From Polaromonas sp. (GTDB taxonomy: Bacteria > Pseudomonadota > Gammaproteobacteria > Burkholderiales > Burkholderiaceae_C), in NCBI RefSeq assembly GCF_010365105.1, contig NZ_JAAFGZ010000005.1, forward strand, positions 1 to 64,000: 64,000 nt of DNA, written 5' to 3'. Under the pieces are notes generated by a model. It saw only the letters and a list, made by a program, of their open reading frames with translations. It was not told where the DNA came from and made no database searches. The position numbers and the translations under genes were made by a program. This document shows positions 41,911 through 50,914 of this stretch, piece by piece (within the stretch, counting starts at the first letter, position 1; each line of letters begins with the position of its first letter).

Positions 41911-43892
41911 GCCATGCGCGCCTGGCGCAGATCAATCAGCCCCTGAACGTATTTTTCAAGTGCGTCATGGCGCAAGCTGCGCATGCCGGCGCTGATGGCG
42001 GACTCGTATATTTCGGTGGGCCTGGCATTGCGCTGGATCAGCAGACGTATGGCCGGGCTGTTTTCCAGGATTTCGTAGATGCCCATCCGCCCTTTGTAGC
42101 CCTTGCCGCCGCAGCGGTCGCAGCCCTGCGCCGTCCTGGCCTCGATCTCGTTGGGCGTCTGTACCCCGGCGGCGGCCAGCAGGCGGCGGGCACCCTCTTC
42201 CTCGCTCAAAGGCGAGGCATGCACATATTCCCGGACCAGTTCGGCGAACTGCTCGGCGTGCATCGCTTCCTTTTGCGCGCAATGCGGACACAGTGACCGG
42301 ACCAGCCGCTGGGCGACGATGCCGACCAGCGAATCGGCAAAGTTCATCGCGTCCATGCCCAGGTCAAGCAGGCGCACGACACTCTCGGAAGCGCTGTTGG
42401 TGTGCAGCGTTGACAGCACCAGGTGGCCGGTCAGCGACGCTTCAATCACGATCTTGGCGGTTTCGGTGTCACGGATTTCGCCAATCATGATGACATCCGG
42501 GTCGGCCCGCAAAAACCCGCGCATGGCACTGGCGAACGTCAACCCGATCTTCGGATTGACCTGCACCTGGCGCAGGCCGGCCTGGGTGATCTCGATCGGG
42601 TCTTCGGCGGTCCAGATCTTGCGCTCCTCGGTGTTGATCTCGGCCAGCATCGAATGCAGCGTGGTGGTCTTGCCCGACCCGGTCGGACCAGCCGCCAGGA
42701 TCAGGCCGAAGGAGCGCGCCGACATGCGCGCCACCGCTTCGGCATCGCGCGGCTGCAGGCCCAGCTTGCCCAGCGGCACCGGCTTTGACGAGGCCAGGAG
42801 CCGCATCACCACGTCTTCCATGCCGTCGTGCGTGGGCATGATGGACACCCGCAGCTCCAGCGGATCGCCGCCGAGCTCGCTGAAACTGATCTTTCCGTCC
42901 TGCGGCCTGCGGTGCTCTGAAATATCGAGCCGGGCCATGATCTTGATGCGCGAAACCATGGCTGATCGCAGCGCGGGCGAAAGCTTCTGGTACAGCTCCA
43001 GGTCACCGTCGCGGCGCAGGCGGATGCGGGTGAATTCCTCGCCAGGATTGGTCTCGATGTGAATGTCCGACGCATGCAGCGCCTGCGCGTCCAGGATCAG
43101 GCGCGTGACGAGTTGCACCATGTCCGGCGACACGCCGGATTCATCAGCCGCTTGCGGTTCGCCCTGTCCCTGTCCCTGGCCCCGCCCGGTTTCACTCACC
43201 AGTGGCTTCATGCCTTCGTCGTGGACGCTGACGGCATTGGTGGCCGCAGGCGGCGTGTTCAATGCCTTGCGAACAAAGGCCTGGTGCATCTTGAAAAGGT
43301 CATGCTCGGGTGCCATCATGGGCGCATGAGGGTCCATGCGTTCAAGCCGCGCCGCAATCGCATCACGGTCGGCCCAGACTAGGCGCACGCTGCGGCTGGT
43401 CAGGCTGCGCAGGCGGTTGCGCATGGTTTCGTCGGTGGGGTACCAGGTTGCCACGATCAGCGTTTCATCGGCTTCTCCCAGGAACAGCAGGTCATGGGCA
43501 CGCATTTTTTGCAGCAGCTGCGCATCGAACACATGGTCGGGCAGCATGAAGTGGGCGGCATCCACCTCGACGATGCCGGCGGTGCGCGCCAGCGCATGGT
43601 GCAGGTCTTCGGGCGTCATCAGCAGCCGCTCGACCAGTTCGTGGGAACGGCTGCGCAACAATTGCGGGTCCTCATCGGCCAGCATCTGAATCTCGCGGGG
43701 ATGGAGCACGCCCAGCTGCTCCAGGGCCGTCGCCAGCGTGATGACGGGTTCCGACTCCAGGATCTGCGCCGCCTTGAGTAACTGGCTCAGGGTGTTGGGC
43801 CGTGGCTTTTCATGCACCAGGGAGTCAGGAAGGGTCGGAAGGAATCCGGAGTTTGTCAGCAAGATGGTTCTTTGAAGTGGAGACAATTTCAT
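41901..43892 (-). CDS. GspE/PilB-family secretion ATPase (stand-alone)
   Basis: A 663-residue cytoplasmic hexameric-type ATPase. Order: N-terminal T2SSE_N-like domain (to about 200), a linker rich in G and Q, then the motor domain with Walker A GPTGSGKTTT (about 398-407), Walker B region VIMIGEIRDTETA, the His box, and a zinc site of two CxxC pairs (LCPHCAQ and CDRCGGKG). Such proteins energise type II secretion or type IV pili. No gsp or pil genes are near, so its machine is unknown. ATG 43892 was chosen where the family begins; 41901 overlaps pbpC tail to tail. Confidence 0.9.
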   Translation of the reverse strand: MKLSPLQRTILLTNSGFLPTLPDSLVHEKPRPNTLSQLLKAAQILESEPVITLATALEQLGVLHPREIQMLADEDPQLLRSRSHELVERLLMTPEDLHHALARTAGIVEVDAAHFMLPDHVFDAQLLQKMRAHDLLFLGEADETLIVATWYPTDETMRNRLRSLTSRSVRLVWADRDAIAARLERMDPHAPMMAPEHDLFKMHQAFVRKALNTPPAATNAVSVHDEGMKPLVSETGRGQGQGQGEPQAADESGVSPDMVQLVTRLILDAQALHASDIHIETNPGEEFTRIRLRRDGDLELYQKLSPALRSAMVSRIKIMARLDISEHRRPQDGKISFSELGGDPLELRVSIMPTHDGMEDVVMRLLASSKPVPLGKLGLQPRDAEAVARMSARSFGLILAAGPTGSGKTTTLHSMLAEINTEERKIWTAEDPIEITQAGLRQVQVNPKIGLTFASAMRGFLRADPDVIMIGEIRDTETAKIVIEASLTGHLVLSTLHTNSASESVVRLLDLGMDAMNFADSLVGIVAQRLVRSLCPHCAQKEAMHAEQFAELVREYVHASPLSEEEGARRLLAAAGVQTPNEIEARTAQGCDRCGGKGYKGRMGIYEILENSPAIRLLIQRNARPTEIYESAISAGMRSLRHDALEKYVQGLIDLRQARMAYL

Positions 43893-44028
43893 TGTGCGAG
43901 CTTGTGAAAAACAAACACTGATGCGTGTCAACAGGCTTGCCTGCACCTGCCCTTGTCAAGCCGCTACCCAGCCCATGGCCCCTTGAACCGCCGGGTGCGC
44001 CACAAACCCGCCACCCGTGGACAGTTGA

Positions 44029-44056
44029 AATAAATTTCTTCCCTGCAAAATTTATT
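44029..44056. promoter_or_regulatory. inverted-repeat operator candidate upstream of the lactate dehydrogenase-type gene
   Basis: AATAAATTT (44029-44037) and AAATTTATT (44048-44056) are perfect inverted copies separated by 10 bases, in otherwise GC-rich DNA, 55 bases before the start codon at 44112. The geometry suits a dimeric regulator. No regulator gene is adjacent. Confidence 0.45.
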
Positions 44057-44111
44057 CACTCGCCAAACGCGCTCAAACCGCTAGCATCAGATGCTTCAGG
44101 AGACAAGCCAA

Positions 44112-45272
44112 ATGACCGTAATCACCAACATCGAAGACCTGCGCGTACTGGCGCAAAAACGCGTTCCGCGCATGTTCTACGACTACGCCGATTCGGGCTC
44201 GTGGACCGAGGGCACCTACCGCGCCAACGAGGCGGATTTCCAGAAGATCAAGCTGCGCCAGCGCGTGGCGGTGAACATGGAAAACCGCACCACGGCCACG
44301 AAAATGGTCGGCATCGACGTGAAGATGCCGGTGGCGATTGCGCCCGTCGGCCTGACCGGCATGCAGCATGCCGACGGCGAGATCAAGGCGGCCAAGGCGG
44401 CTGAAAAGTTCGGCATTCCCTTCATCCTCTCGACCATGAGCATCTGCTCGATCGAGGATATCGCCGCCAACACGCAGCGCCCTTTCTGGTTCCAGCTCTA
44501 CATGATGCGCGACCGCGAGGCCATGGCCGCCATGATCGAGCGCACCCGCAAGGCCGGCTGCGATGCGCTGGTGCTGACGCTGGACCTGCAGGTCATCGGC
44601 CAGCGCCACAAGGACCTGAAGAACGGCCTGACGGCACCGCCCCGGCCGACGATTGCCAACATCATCAACCTCATGATGAAGCCGCGCTGGTGCCTGGGCA
44701 TGGCCGGCACGCGCCGCCACACCTTCGGCAACCTGGTCGGCCATGTCAAGGGCGTGAGCGACATGAATTCGCTGGCCTCCTGGACCAATGAGCAGTTCGA
44801 CCCGCGCCTGTCATGGGCCGACGTCGCCTGGGTCAAGGAAAAATGGGGCGGCAAGCTGATTCTGAAGGGCATCCAGGATGTTGAAGACGCCCGGCTGGCG
44901 GTGCAAAGCGGCGCCGACGCCATCGTCGTGAGCAACCACGGCGGCCGCCAGCTCGACGGCGCGCCGTCAAGCATCTCGGCGCTGCCCGAGATCGTCGAAG
45001 CCGTGGGCCCGGACATCGAAGTGTGGATGGACGGCGGCATCCGTTCCGGCCAGGATGTGCTCAAGGCCTGGGCGCTGGGCGCGCGCGGCACGCTGATTGG
45101 CCGTGCCATGGTGTACGGCCTGGGCGCCATGGGCGAAGCCGGCGTGACCAAGGCGCTGCAGATCATCCACAAGGAACTCGACATCACCATGGCGTTTTGC
45201 GGCCGCACCGACATCAACACAGTGGACAAAAGCATCCTGCTGCCAGGGACGTTCGACTTCAAGAACCCTTGA
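44112..45272 (+). CDS. lldD: FMN-dependent alpha-hydroxy acid dehydrogenase (L-lactate dehydrogenase LldD type)
   Basis: Oxidises L-lactate or a related 2-hydroxy acid, passing electrons to the respiratory chain. The 386-residue protein has the N-terminal region with FYDYADSGSWTEGTYRAN, the substrate/FMN residues of VAIAPVGLTGMQHADGE, and the active-site motif SNHGGRQLDG (274-283, catalytic His276), then WMDGGIRSGQDVLKAWALGA. AGGAGA lies 8 bases before ATG 44112. Membrane-bound (LldD) and soluble oxidases are not easy to separate by eye; substrate is inferred. Confidence 0.87.
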   Translation: MTVITNIEDLRVLAQKRVPRMFYDYADSGSWTEGTYRANEADFQKIKLRQRVAVNMENRTTATKMVGIDVKMPVAIAPVGLTGMQHADGEIKAAKAAEKFGIPFILSTMSICSIEDIAANTQRPFWFQLYMMRDREAMAAMIERTRKAGCDALVLTLDLQVIGQRHKDLKNGLTAPPRPTIANIINLMMKPRWCLGMAGTRRHTFGNLVGHVKGVSDMNSLASWTNEQFDPRLSWADVAWVKEKWGGKLILKGIQDVEDARLAVQSGADAIVVSNHGGRQLDGAPSSISALPEIVEAVGPDIEVWMDGGIRSGQDVLKAWALGARGTLIGRAMVYGLGAMGEAGVTKALQIIHKELDITMAFCGRTDINTVDKSILLPGTFDFKNP

Positions 45273-45319
45273 CCGCAGCCTGGAGGCGGCAGCTCTGCGC
45301 CCAGGTTGACAGCGCTTGA

Positions 45320-46141
45320 TCAGCGCTTGAGGAAATCCAGCAGATCGCGCGTCACGCGCTCCTTCTCGGTGACCAGCAGGCCATGTGCCGCGCCTTCGTA
45401 TTCCAGCAGGGTTGACCCGGCAATGCCCTTGGCCGCTGCCCGGCCGGCGGCGTCGATCGGCACGGTCTTGTCGCCGGTGCCGTGGATGATCAGTGTCGGC
45501 ACCTTGAATGCGGCCAGGTCCGGTCGGAAGTCGGTGGTGGCAAATGCTGCCGCGCAGGCCAGCGTGGCCTTCAGGCTGGCCTGCATCGCCACCTGGCGCG
45601 ACCAGTCGATGACTTCGTCGCTGACCGGGCTGGACAGCATGCCGACGCCGTAGAAATCCTCGAAGAACTTGCCGAAGAATTCGGCGCGGTCTTCCTTCAT
45701 GCCCCGGGTCATCTTGTCGAACACCGCCTGGGCCGTGCCTTTGGGGTTGTCGTCGGTTTTCAGCATTAACGGCACGACCGACGACACCAGCACCGCCTTG
45801 GCCACCGATTTGCCGCCATGGCGCGACATGTAGCGCGCCACCTCGCCGCCGCCCATCGAAAAGCCGGCCAGCACCGCATCCTGCGCGCCGGTCTGCTCGA
45901 TCACGGCGGCCAGGTCGTCGGACAGCGTGTCGTAGTCGTAGCCGCTCCACGGTTGCGAGGAACGGCCAAAACCCCGACGGTCATAGGCGATGGCACGGTA
46001 GCCGGCGTCCGCCAGTGCCATGGCATGGTCGTCCCAGCTGTCGGCCGACAGCGGCCAGCCATGCAGCAGGATGACGGGCTGGCCGCTGCCCCAGTCCTTG
46101 ACGTACAACTCGGTCTGGTCGAGAGTGGTGACGGTGTTCAT
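45320..46141 (-). CDS. alpha/beta hydrolase (non-heme chloroperoxidase/esterase-like)
   Basis: A 273-residue soluble hydrolase. Oxyanion region VILLHGWPLSADSWDDH (23-39), nucleophile Ser95 in AGFSMGGGEVARY, the Asp in IIHGTGDKTVPID and the His in YEGAAHGLL form the catalytic triad. The sequence strongly resembles cofactor-free haloperoxidases/arylesterases of the Pfam alpha/beta hydrolase 1 family. ATG 46141 is preferred to the in-frame start at 46177. It is convergent with the lactate dehydrogenase-type gene and has no operon partner. Confidence 0.88.
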   Translation of the reverse strand: MNTVTTLDQTELYVKDWGSGQPVILLHGWPLSADSWDDHAMALADAGYRAIAYDRRGFGRSSQPWSGYDYDTLSDDLAAVIEQTGAQDAVLAGFSMGGGEVARYMSRHGGKSVAKAVLVSSVVPLMLKTDDNPKGTAQAVFDKMTRGMKEDRAEFFGKFFEDFYGVGMLSSPVSDEVIDWSRQVAMQASLKATLACAAAFATTDFRPDLAAFKVPTLIIHGTGDKTVPIDAAGRAAAKGIAGSTLLEYEGAAHGLLVTEKERVTRDLLDFLKR

Positions 46142-46325
46142 GGCGGCGGTTTCCTTGAAAAGGGTTGAACCGCTCATTCTTCAGGCATGCACTTGCCGGC
46201 GGTGTCGGTGAAAGCGGCCACCGGCTGTCAGCCCCCGTCGTCAAGAATCAAACACCCGTCCAGCGCTGGTCAAAGGGCAAGCGTGTAGCGTGCCAGGATG
46301 CTGGTCTGTCCCCGCAGCCTCCTGC

Positions 46326-47324
46326 TCAGTCGAGAGACAGGTGTCGTTCGCGGATCAGCTTGTGCCAGAACTTCGTTTCACGCCCGATGAAGCTGGCCAG
46401 CTGTGGTCCGTTGGACGGCGCGACTTCCAGGCCAAACTCCTCCAGCCGCGATTTCACTTCCGGCACCAGGATGGCTTTTTGCATCTCGGCCGACAGCAAT
46501 GCCGCGATGTCGGGCGGCGTGCCTTTCGGAACAAACAGCCCCTGCCAGGCGACAGCCGAGAAATTCGGCACGCCCGACTCGGCCAGCGTCGGCACGTTGG
46601 GCAAGGCGGCAATGCGCTGGGGCGACAACACCGCCAGAGCGCGCACCTTGCCGGCGCGAATCTGCGCCAGGCCGCCGGCGGTATCGACGATCATCATGGG
46701 CAACTGCCCGCCCATCACGTCCTGGATCGCCATGGCCGTGCCCCGGTAGGGCACATGCACGATGTAGCTGCCGGTGCGCTCCTTGATCAGCTCCATCGCC
46801 AGGTGGTGCGGGCTGCCGGCGCCGGGCGAGGCATAGCTGTAAACGCCCGGAGAGCGCTTGACCGCCGCCAGCCACTGGCGCGCGCTGGTGAACGGGCTAT
46901 CGGGGTTGACCACCAGAATCAGCGGAAAGCCGGCCATGTAGCCCAGCGGCGTGAAGTCGTCTGGGCTGTAGGGCAGCTTCTTGTACAGCGCGGTGTTCAG
47001 CACCATGGCGCCGTTGTCGCCCGTCACCATCGTGTAGCCGTCGGCGGGCGCCTTGGACGCCGCGTCGGTGCCGATGATGCCGGCCGCGCCGGGGCGGTTG
47101 TCGATGATGATGGACTGGCCGAGCTGCCTGCCCATCTGCAGGGACAGGTGGCGCGCCAGGAAATCCTGGCCGCCACCGGCCGGGTAGGCGACGATCCAGC
47201 GGATCGGCTTGGCCGGCCAGGCCTTTTGCGCCAGCGCCTGCGGGCTGGCCAGGGCCAGCGCAGCGGCAGCGCCCAGCGCGGTGTGGAGCATGGAACGGCG
47301 GGACAAGGCAATGGGAACGGTCAC
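46326..47324 (-). CDS. Bug-family (TctC-like) periplasmic solute-binding protein
   Basis: A 332-residue exported receptor. An RR-containing signal peptide (LSRRSMLHTALGAAAALALA, cleavage after ALAQ) precedes a typical Bug domain: PIRWIVAYPAGGGQD, VIIDNRPGAAGIIGTD-like block, GYTMVTGDNG and ALAVLSPQRIAALPNVPTLAE. Bug proteins bind carboxylates or other small anions and are greatly expanded in Burkholderiales, often without linked transporter genes, as here. GTG start 47324 with GAGG upstream. Ligand unknown. Confidence 0.92.
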   Translation of the reverse strand: MTVPIALSRRSMLHTALGAAAALALASPQALAQKAWPAKPIRWIVAYPAGGGQDFLARHLSLQMGRQLGQSIIIDNRPGAAGIIGTDAASKAPADGYTMVTGDNGAMVLNTALYKKLPYSPDDFTPLGYMAGFPLILVVNPDSPFTSARQWLAAVKRSPGVYSYASPGAGSPHHLAMELIKERTGSYIVHVPYRGTAMAIQDVMGGQLPMMIVDTAGGLAQIRAGKVRALAVLSPQRIAALPNVPTLAESGVPNFSAVAWQGLFVPKGTPPDIAALLSAEMQKAILVPEVKSRLEEFGLEVAPSNGPQLASFIGRETKFWHKLIRERHLSLD

Positions 47325-47711
47325 GAAAACACCTCTGGAAAGTTCAACAACGGGGGCTGCGTTGCCCGGAAAAAAAACGCCGCCTCAACGCGCAATTTGC
47401 GTGCCGTGATTGTGACCCCTGCACCTGCGGCGGAACTGACGAGTCGCCCCGCGAGGTGGATGGCGAACTGGTTTCATGGCCTCAATCAGCCCTTGGCGCA
47501 TGCCGGGCTTGTGCAAGCAGCTATGAAATCAATAGCCGATGACGGGAAATATATCTGCCGACAGACCGCAGGGTTTTTACTCCTTGAGGACGTTGACTCC
47601 AATGGCAGCGTGGCGCCTGAACGGAAAACAAGCTGCAGAACATTCGCACCCGGCGGCGCAAGGGCTTTCTGCCACGAAAGCGTCGCCCGAAGCGCGGCAC
47701 AATCCTGTGCT
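47325..47711. other. intergenic region, 387 bases
   Basis: Divergent gap between the Bug receptor and dinB, presumably carrying both promoters. It contains one 17-base palindrome copy with its GCAAGCA flank. I saw no clear LexA box (CTG-N10-CAG) or other operator that I would stand by, although dinB genes are often SOS-regulated. The plus-strand frame is open throughout but its translation has no domain. Confidence 0.5.
47520..47536. repeat. 17-base dispersed palindrome, copy 5
   Basis: GCTATGAAATCAATAGC preceded by TGCAAGCA. Intergenic, upstream of dinB. It preserves both the palindrome and the typical left flank of the family. Confidence 0.8.
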
Positions 47712-48983
47712 GTGACTCCCGAGCCTGCAACAACCGCCCACAAGCTCCCCGCCCTGCCCCGGCGCATTGCCCACCTTGACATGGATGCCTTCTTCGCATC
47801 GGTCGAGCTGCTGCGCTATCCGCAGCTCAAGGGCCTGCCGGTGGTGATTGGCGGCGGGCGGCGCACGGTCGATGAAGCGCTGATGGCCCAGCATGGCGAG
47901 CGGGCGCTGCGCTTTATTCCGGTGGCTGAATTCCCGCTGCTGAAAGACTACGTAGGCCGGGGCGTCATCACCACCGCCACCTATCCTGCGCGTCAATTTG
48001 GCGTCGGTTCAGCCATGGGCCTGATGAAGGCGGCCCGGCTGTGCCCGCAGGCGATCGTGCTGCCGGTTGATTTCGACGAGATTCGCCGCTTCTCGCGACT
48101 TTTCAAAAGCACGATTGCCGAGGTCGCGCCCCTGGTGCAGGACCGGGGCATCGACGAGGTGTACATCGACTTCACCGACGTGCCGGGTGGCCAGCGGGAG
48201 GGCGGACGGGCGCTGGCCCGGCTGATCCAGCGGGCGATCTTTGAAAAGACCGGCCTGACCTGCTCCATCGGCGTGGCGCCCAACAAGCTGCTGGCCAAGA
48301 TGGCGAGCGAGTTCGACAAGCCCAACGGCATTTCGATTGTCCAGCAGGCCGATCTGCAAGGCCGCATCTGGCCGCTCAACGTGCGCAAGATCAACGGCAT
48401 TGGCCCCAAGGCGGGTGAAAAGCTGGCCGCCCTGGGCATCCAGACCATCGGCGAGCTGGCCGCGCAGGACCGGCAATTCCTGATCGGCCAGTTTGGCAAG
48501 GCTTCGGGCGCCTGGATGCACGAGGTGGCCTGGGGCCGCGACGACAGCCCGGTCGAGACGACCAGCGAGCCGGTCAGCATGAGCCGCGAAACCACCTTCG
48601 AGCGCGATTTGCATGCGGTGCGTGACAAGGCCGAATTGGGCGCGATCTTTACCCGTCTGTGCGAGCAGGTGGCAGCCGATTTGCAGCACAAGGGCTATGT
48701 CGCCAGGACCATCGGCATTAAGCTGCGCTACAACGACTTCAGGATTGCCACGCGCGACCAGACAGCACCGGCCCATACCGACGACGCCCGCACCATTCGC
48801 CAGATTGCCGGCCAGTGCCTCAAGCGCGTGCCGCTGGATCAGCGGTTGCGATTGCTCGGGGTTCGCGCCGGCGCGCTGACAAAAGCGGGTCAGGCGCCTG
48901 TTTATGAAGAAAAAAGCCCTTCTGCGCAGACCGGACGGGCGCAGGCAGCTACCAAAACCATAGTGAACTACACACTTTTCTAA
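47712..48983 (+). CDS. dinB: DNA polymerase IV (Y-family, DinB)
   Basis: Error-prone translesion polymerase. About 423 residues from the GTG at 47712. Catalytic acidic residues lie in HLDMDAFFASVE (Asp23) and in IDEVYIDFTD; the helix-hairpin-helix KINGIGPKAGEKLAALGI and a little-finger domain follow. An insert of about 30 residues after VVIGGG (RRTVDEALMAQHGERALRF) relative to the E. coli enzyme is, to my knowledge, common in betaproteobacterial DinB. The start is uncertain: no strong ribosome binding site is visible. The C-terminal end runs through a degenerate 17-base palindrome copy. Confidence 0.88.
   Translation: MTPEPATTAHKLPALPRRIAHLDMDAFFASVELLRYPQLKGLPVVIGGGRRTVDEALMAQHGERALRFIPVAEFPLLKDYVGRGVITTATYPARQFGVGSAMGLMKAARLCPQAIVLPVDFDEIRRFSRLFKSTIAEVAPLVQDRGIDEVYIDFTDVPGGQREGGRALARLIQRAIFEKTGLTCSIGVAPNKLLAKMASEFDKPNGISIVQQADLQGRIWPLNVRKINGIGPKAGEKLAALGIQTIGELAAQDRQFLIGQFGKASGAWMHEVAWGRDDSPVETTSEPVSMSRETTFERDLHAVRDKAELGAIFTRLCEQVAADLQHKGYVARTIGIKLRYNDFRIATRDQTAPAHTDDARTIRQIAGQCLKRVPLDQRLRLLGVRAGALTKAGQAPVYEEKSPSAQTGRAQAATKTIVNYTLF
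48948..48964. repeat. 17-base dispersed palindrome, copy 6 (variant, at the dinB 3' end)
   Basis: GCTACCAAAACCATAGT preceded by GCGCAGGCA. Both arms carry one change but spacing and left flank are conserved. It is read as part of the last 15 residues of DinB (RAQAATKTIVNYTLF). Confidence 0.55.
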
Positions 48984-49367
48984 CCGGGGCAGTGCGCCAT
49001 GCCCGGCAAAGTGCAGCAACTGGACAGTGACACGGAAAAAGTGCCGAGCCGGCGGGGAAAGCCCCGAGAACCAGGGTGGTGGGCCACATGGTGCATCACC
49101 CTGAGTCCATTTTTGTTGAGACGGCGTCCGCTAGCCTGCGAATAGTTGAATTTCACGCGATCAGGCGGTGCAGGCCTGCTCCGCGGATGCGCAGACGATC
49201 CACAAGATACACAGGGTCGGCTTCGTGGTCATGATGCTGCTGGACACCGCGCTGTCCTGACAGCATTGCATCAGCAAAAAAGAACATCCCCGAGACATCT
49301 GCCTTGGTGGAAGGTGCCTTCGGGGAAGTCAACGGCGTGCCCTGTCAGGCCGCCTGAAAAAACCATT
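48984..49367. other. intergenic region, 384 bases
   Basis: Convergent gap between dinB and the Gly-rich protein gene. It contains several inverted repeats (CAGGGTG/CACCCTG near 49079-49105 and CCCCGA/TCGGGG near 49289-49325) without T-runs. No gene, RNA or mobile element recognised. Confidence 0.45.
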
Positions 49368-49688
49368 TCAGTTGCGGTCTGCTCGGGCGAGGCGCGTGGC
49401 CATGGTGGAGCCCGTGCCAGTGCCAGTGCCTGTGCCGCCGCTGCTGTTGCTCGTCATGCCAGCACCCGAATTCATGTTGGCGCCGGAAACCGTGGCTGTA
49501 CCACCCATGCCGGAGGCCCCGCCAATGCCTGTCGCGCCGGCGCCGGTCGTGCTGCCCGGGGTGGTGCTGGAAGCTGCAGGTCCGGTTTGCGCCTGCGCTA
49601 ATCCGAAGCTGCCGGCCAATGCGGCCACTGCCAAGGCAGTGGCCATCAAGAGCGCCGAAAAAACCCAACAATTCTGGCCAACTACCAT
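49368..49688 (-). CDS. small Gly/Ser/Thr-rich exported protein
   Basis: A 106-residue protein from ATG 49688. Residues 1-30 form a signal peptide (FSALLMATALAVAALAGSFG, cleavage probably after AQA). The rest is low complexity, with repeated GT, GA and SS units (for example GTGTGTGTGS) and almost no charged residues until the end (MATRLARADRN). No family recognised. The composition suggests a disordered secreted or surface-linked peptide. It could also be a chance open frame, but the signal peptide argues for a gene. Confidence 0.5.
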   Translation of the reverse strand: MVVGQNCWVFSALLMATALAVAALAGSFGLAQAQTGPAASSTTPGSTTGAGATGIGGASGMGGTATVSGANMNSGAGMTSNSSGGTGTGTGTGSTMATRLARADRN

Positions 49689-49757
49689 GGCCTTCACGGA
49701 CGAAAATTCGGTGATCTTTGCCAAGCGATCACTGCATCGGCGAAAAAAATCTTTTCC

Positions 49758-49774
49758 GCTATTTTCCTGATAGC
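49758..49774. repeat. 17-base dispersed palindrome, copy 7
   Basis: GCTATTTTCCTGATAGC, intergenic, between the divergently read Gly-rich protein and DUF3034 genes. It has both 5-base arms intact. Confidence 0.7.
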
Positions 49775-49956
49775 AAACAATCGAATTGCAGCAAGCGGGA
49801 AATGTCTTTTTGACATAAAAATTTTCTGCCCAATTGCCAGCTGATCCGTTGCTTGCAGGCTGAACAGGCAGCCCGGTGAATCCAGCCCCGCATGGACTGC
49901 GTATCAAGTGCTCACACAAAACACGTTTTCATACGACTAGCCAGGACCGAACCTTG

Positions 49957-50880
49957 ATGCACACCCGACCCGCCTTTGCGCTGCTTGCAGCCTGCGCCCT
50001 GCTTCTGGGCAGCGCCAACGCACAGGCCGACACCGGCAAACTGCTGCTGACCGGAGGCGTCAGCACGATCGAAGGCGCGGCCGGTGGCGGACTCACGCCG
50101 TGGGCGGTGATAGGCAGCAATGCGACCGAAGGCGAAGTGGGCGCTTCGGCCTATCTGACGAAAGTCGGCACGCGCGACTACGGCCTGAACAGCTACGGCG
50201 CGGCCGTCGGCATTCATGACCGCTACGAGCTGTCCATCGCGCAGCAGGACCTGGACACGCGCGGCACCGGCACGGCGCTGGGCCTGCCCGGCCTGCACCT
50301 GAAACAGACCATCGTCGGCGCCAAGCTGCGCGTGCTCGGCGACGCGGTGCTTGACAGCGACACGCTGGTGCCACAGGTGGCCGTTGGCGTGCAGTTCCGG
50401 CAACTCGGCTCGACCGGCCTGGATGCCACCCTGGATGCACTGGGCGCCAAACGCCACGGCACCGATTTTTACGTCAGCGCCACCAAGCTGCTGCTGGGCC
50501 AGAGCCTGCTGCTCAATGGCACGCTGCGCGCCACCCAGGCCAACCAGAACGGCCTGCTGGGCTTTGGCGCCAGGCTGGGCGGCGACGAAAGCGGCTACCG
50601 CCTGCAGCCCGAGCTTTCAGCGGCCTATCTGCTGAGCCGTAACGTTGCCGTGGGCGCCGAATACCGTTTCATGCGCAACCGGCTGGAAAACGCCGGCCGC
50701 GTCGCCGGGCTGGGCAATGGCCTGCGCGCCAGCGACTGGAAGGATGTGTTCATCGCCTGGGCGCCGAACAAGCATTTTTCGCTGACGCTGGCCTATGTCG
50801 ATCTGGGCGTGATCGTGCCGGCCACCACCGGCAGCCGCCGGCAGACCGGTTACTACCTGTCGGCACAGGCCGCTTTCTAA
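49957..50880 (+). CDS. DUF3034 family outer-membrane-like protein
   Basis: A 307-residue exported protein. Signal peptide 1-24 (cleavage near ANA-QA). The mature part opens GKLLLTGGVSTIEGAAGGGLTPWAVIG, the signature I associate with DUF3034, and consists of alternating amphipathic strands ending in an aromatic residue (Phe307), as in beta-barrel outer-membrane proteins. Function unknown. It heads a plus-strand cluster with an exported truncated hemoglobin and a cupredoxin-like protein, with gaps of 34 and 12 bases. Confidence 0.82.
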   Translation: MHTRPAFALLAACALLLGSANAQADTGKLLLTGGVSTIEGAAGGGLTPWAVIGSNATEGEVGASAYLTKVGTRDYGLNSYGAAVGIHDRYELSIAQQDLDTRGTGTALGLPGLHLKQTIVGAKLRVLGDAVLDSDTLVPQVAVGVQFRQLGSTGLDATLDALGAKRHGTDFYVSATKLLLGQSLLLNGTLRATQANQNGLLGFGARLGGDESGYRLQPELSAAYLLSRNVAVGAEYRFMRNRLENAGRVAGLGNGLRASDWKDVFIAWAPNKHFSLTLAYVDLGVIVPATTGSRRQTGYYLSAQAAF

Positions 50881-50914
50881 ACCCACGCCCGCCGACCCCA
50901 CGCAAGGAATCCCC

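Noticed and set aside
46290-47711. Upstream in-frame extension of dinB by 474 codons
   Set aside because: It runs antisense through the Bug receptor gene, and the polymerase catalytic motif begins only after 47712.
47325-47711. LexA box upstream of dinB
   Set aside because: I looked for CTG-N10-CAG palindromes and found none that I could defend.
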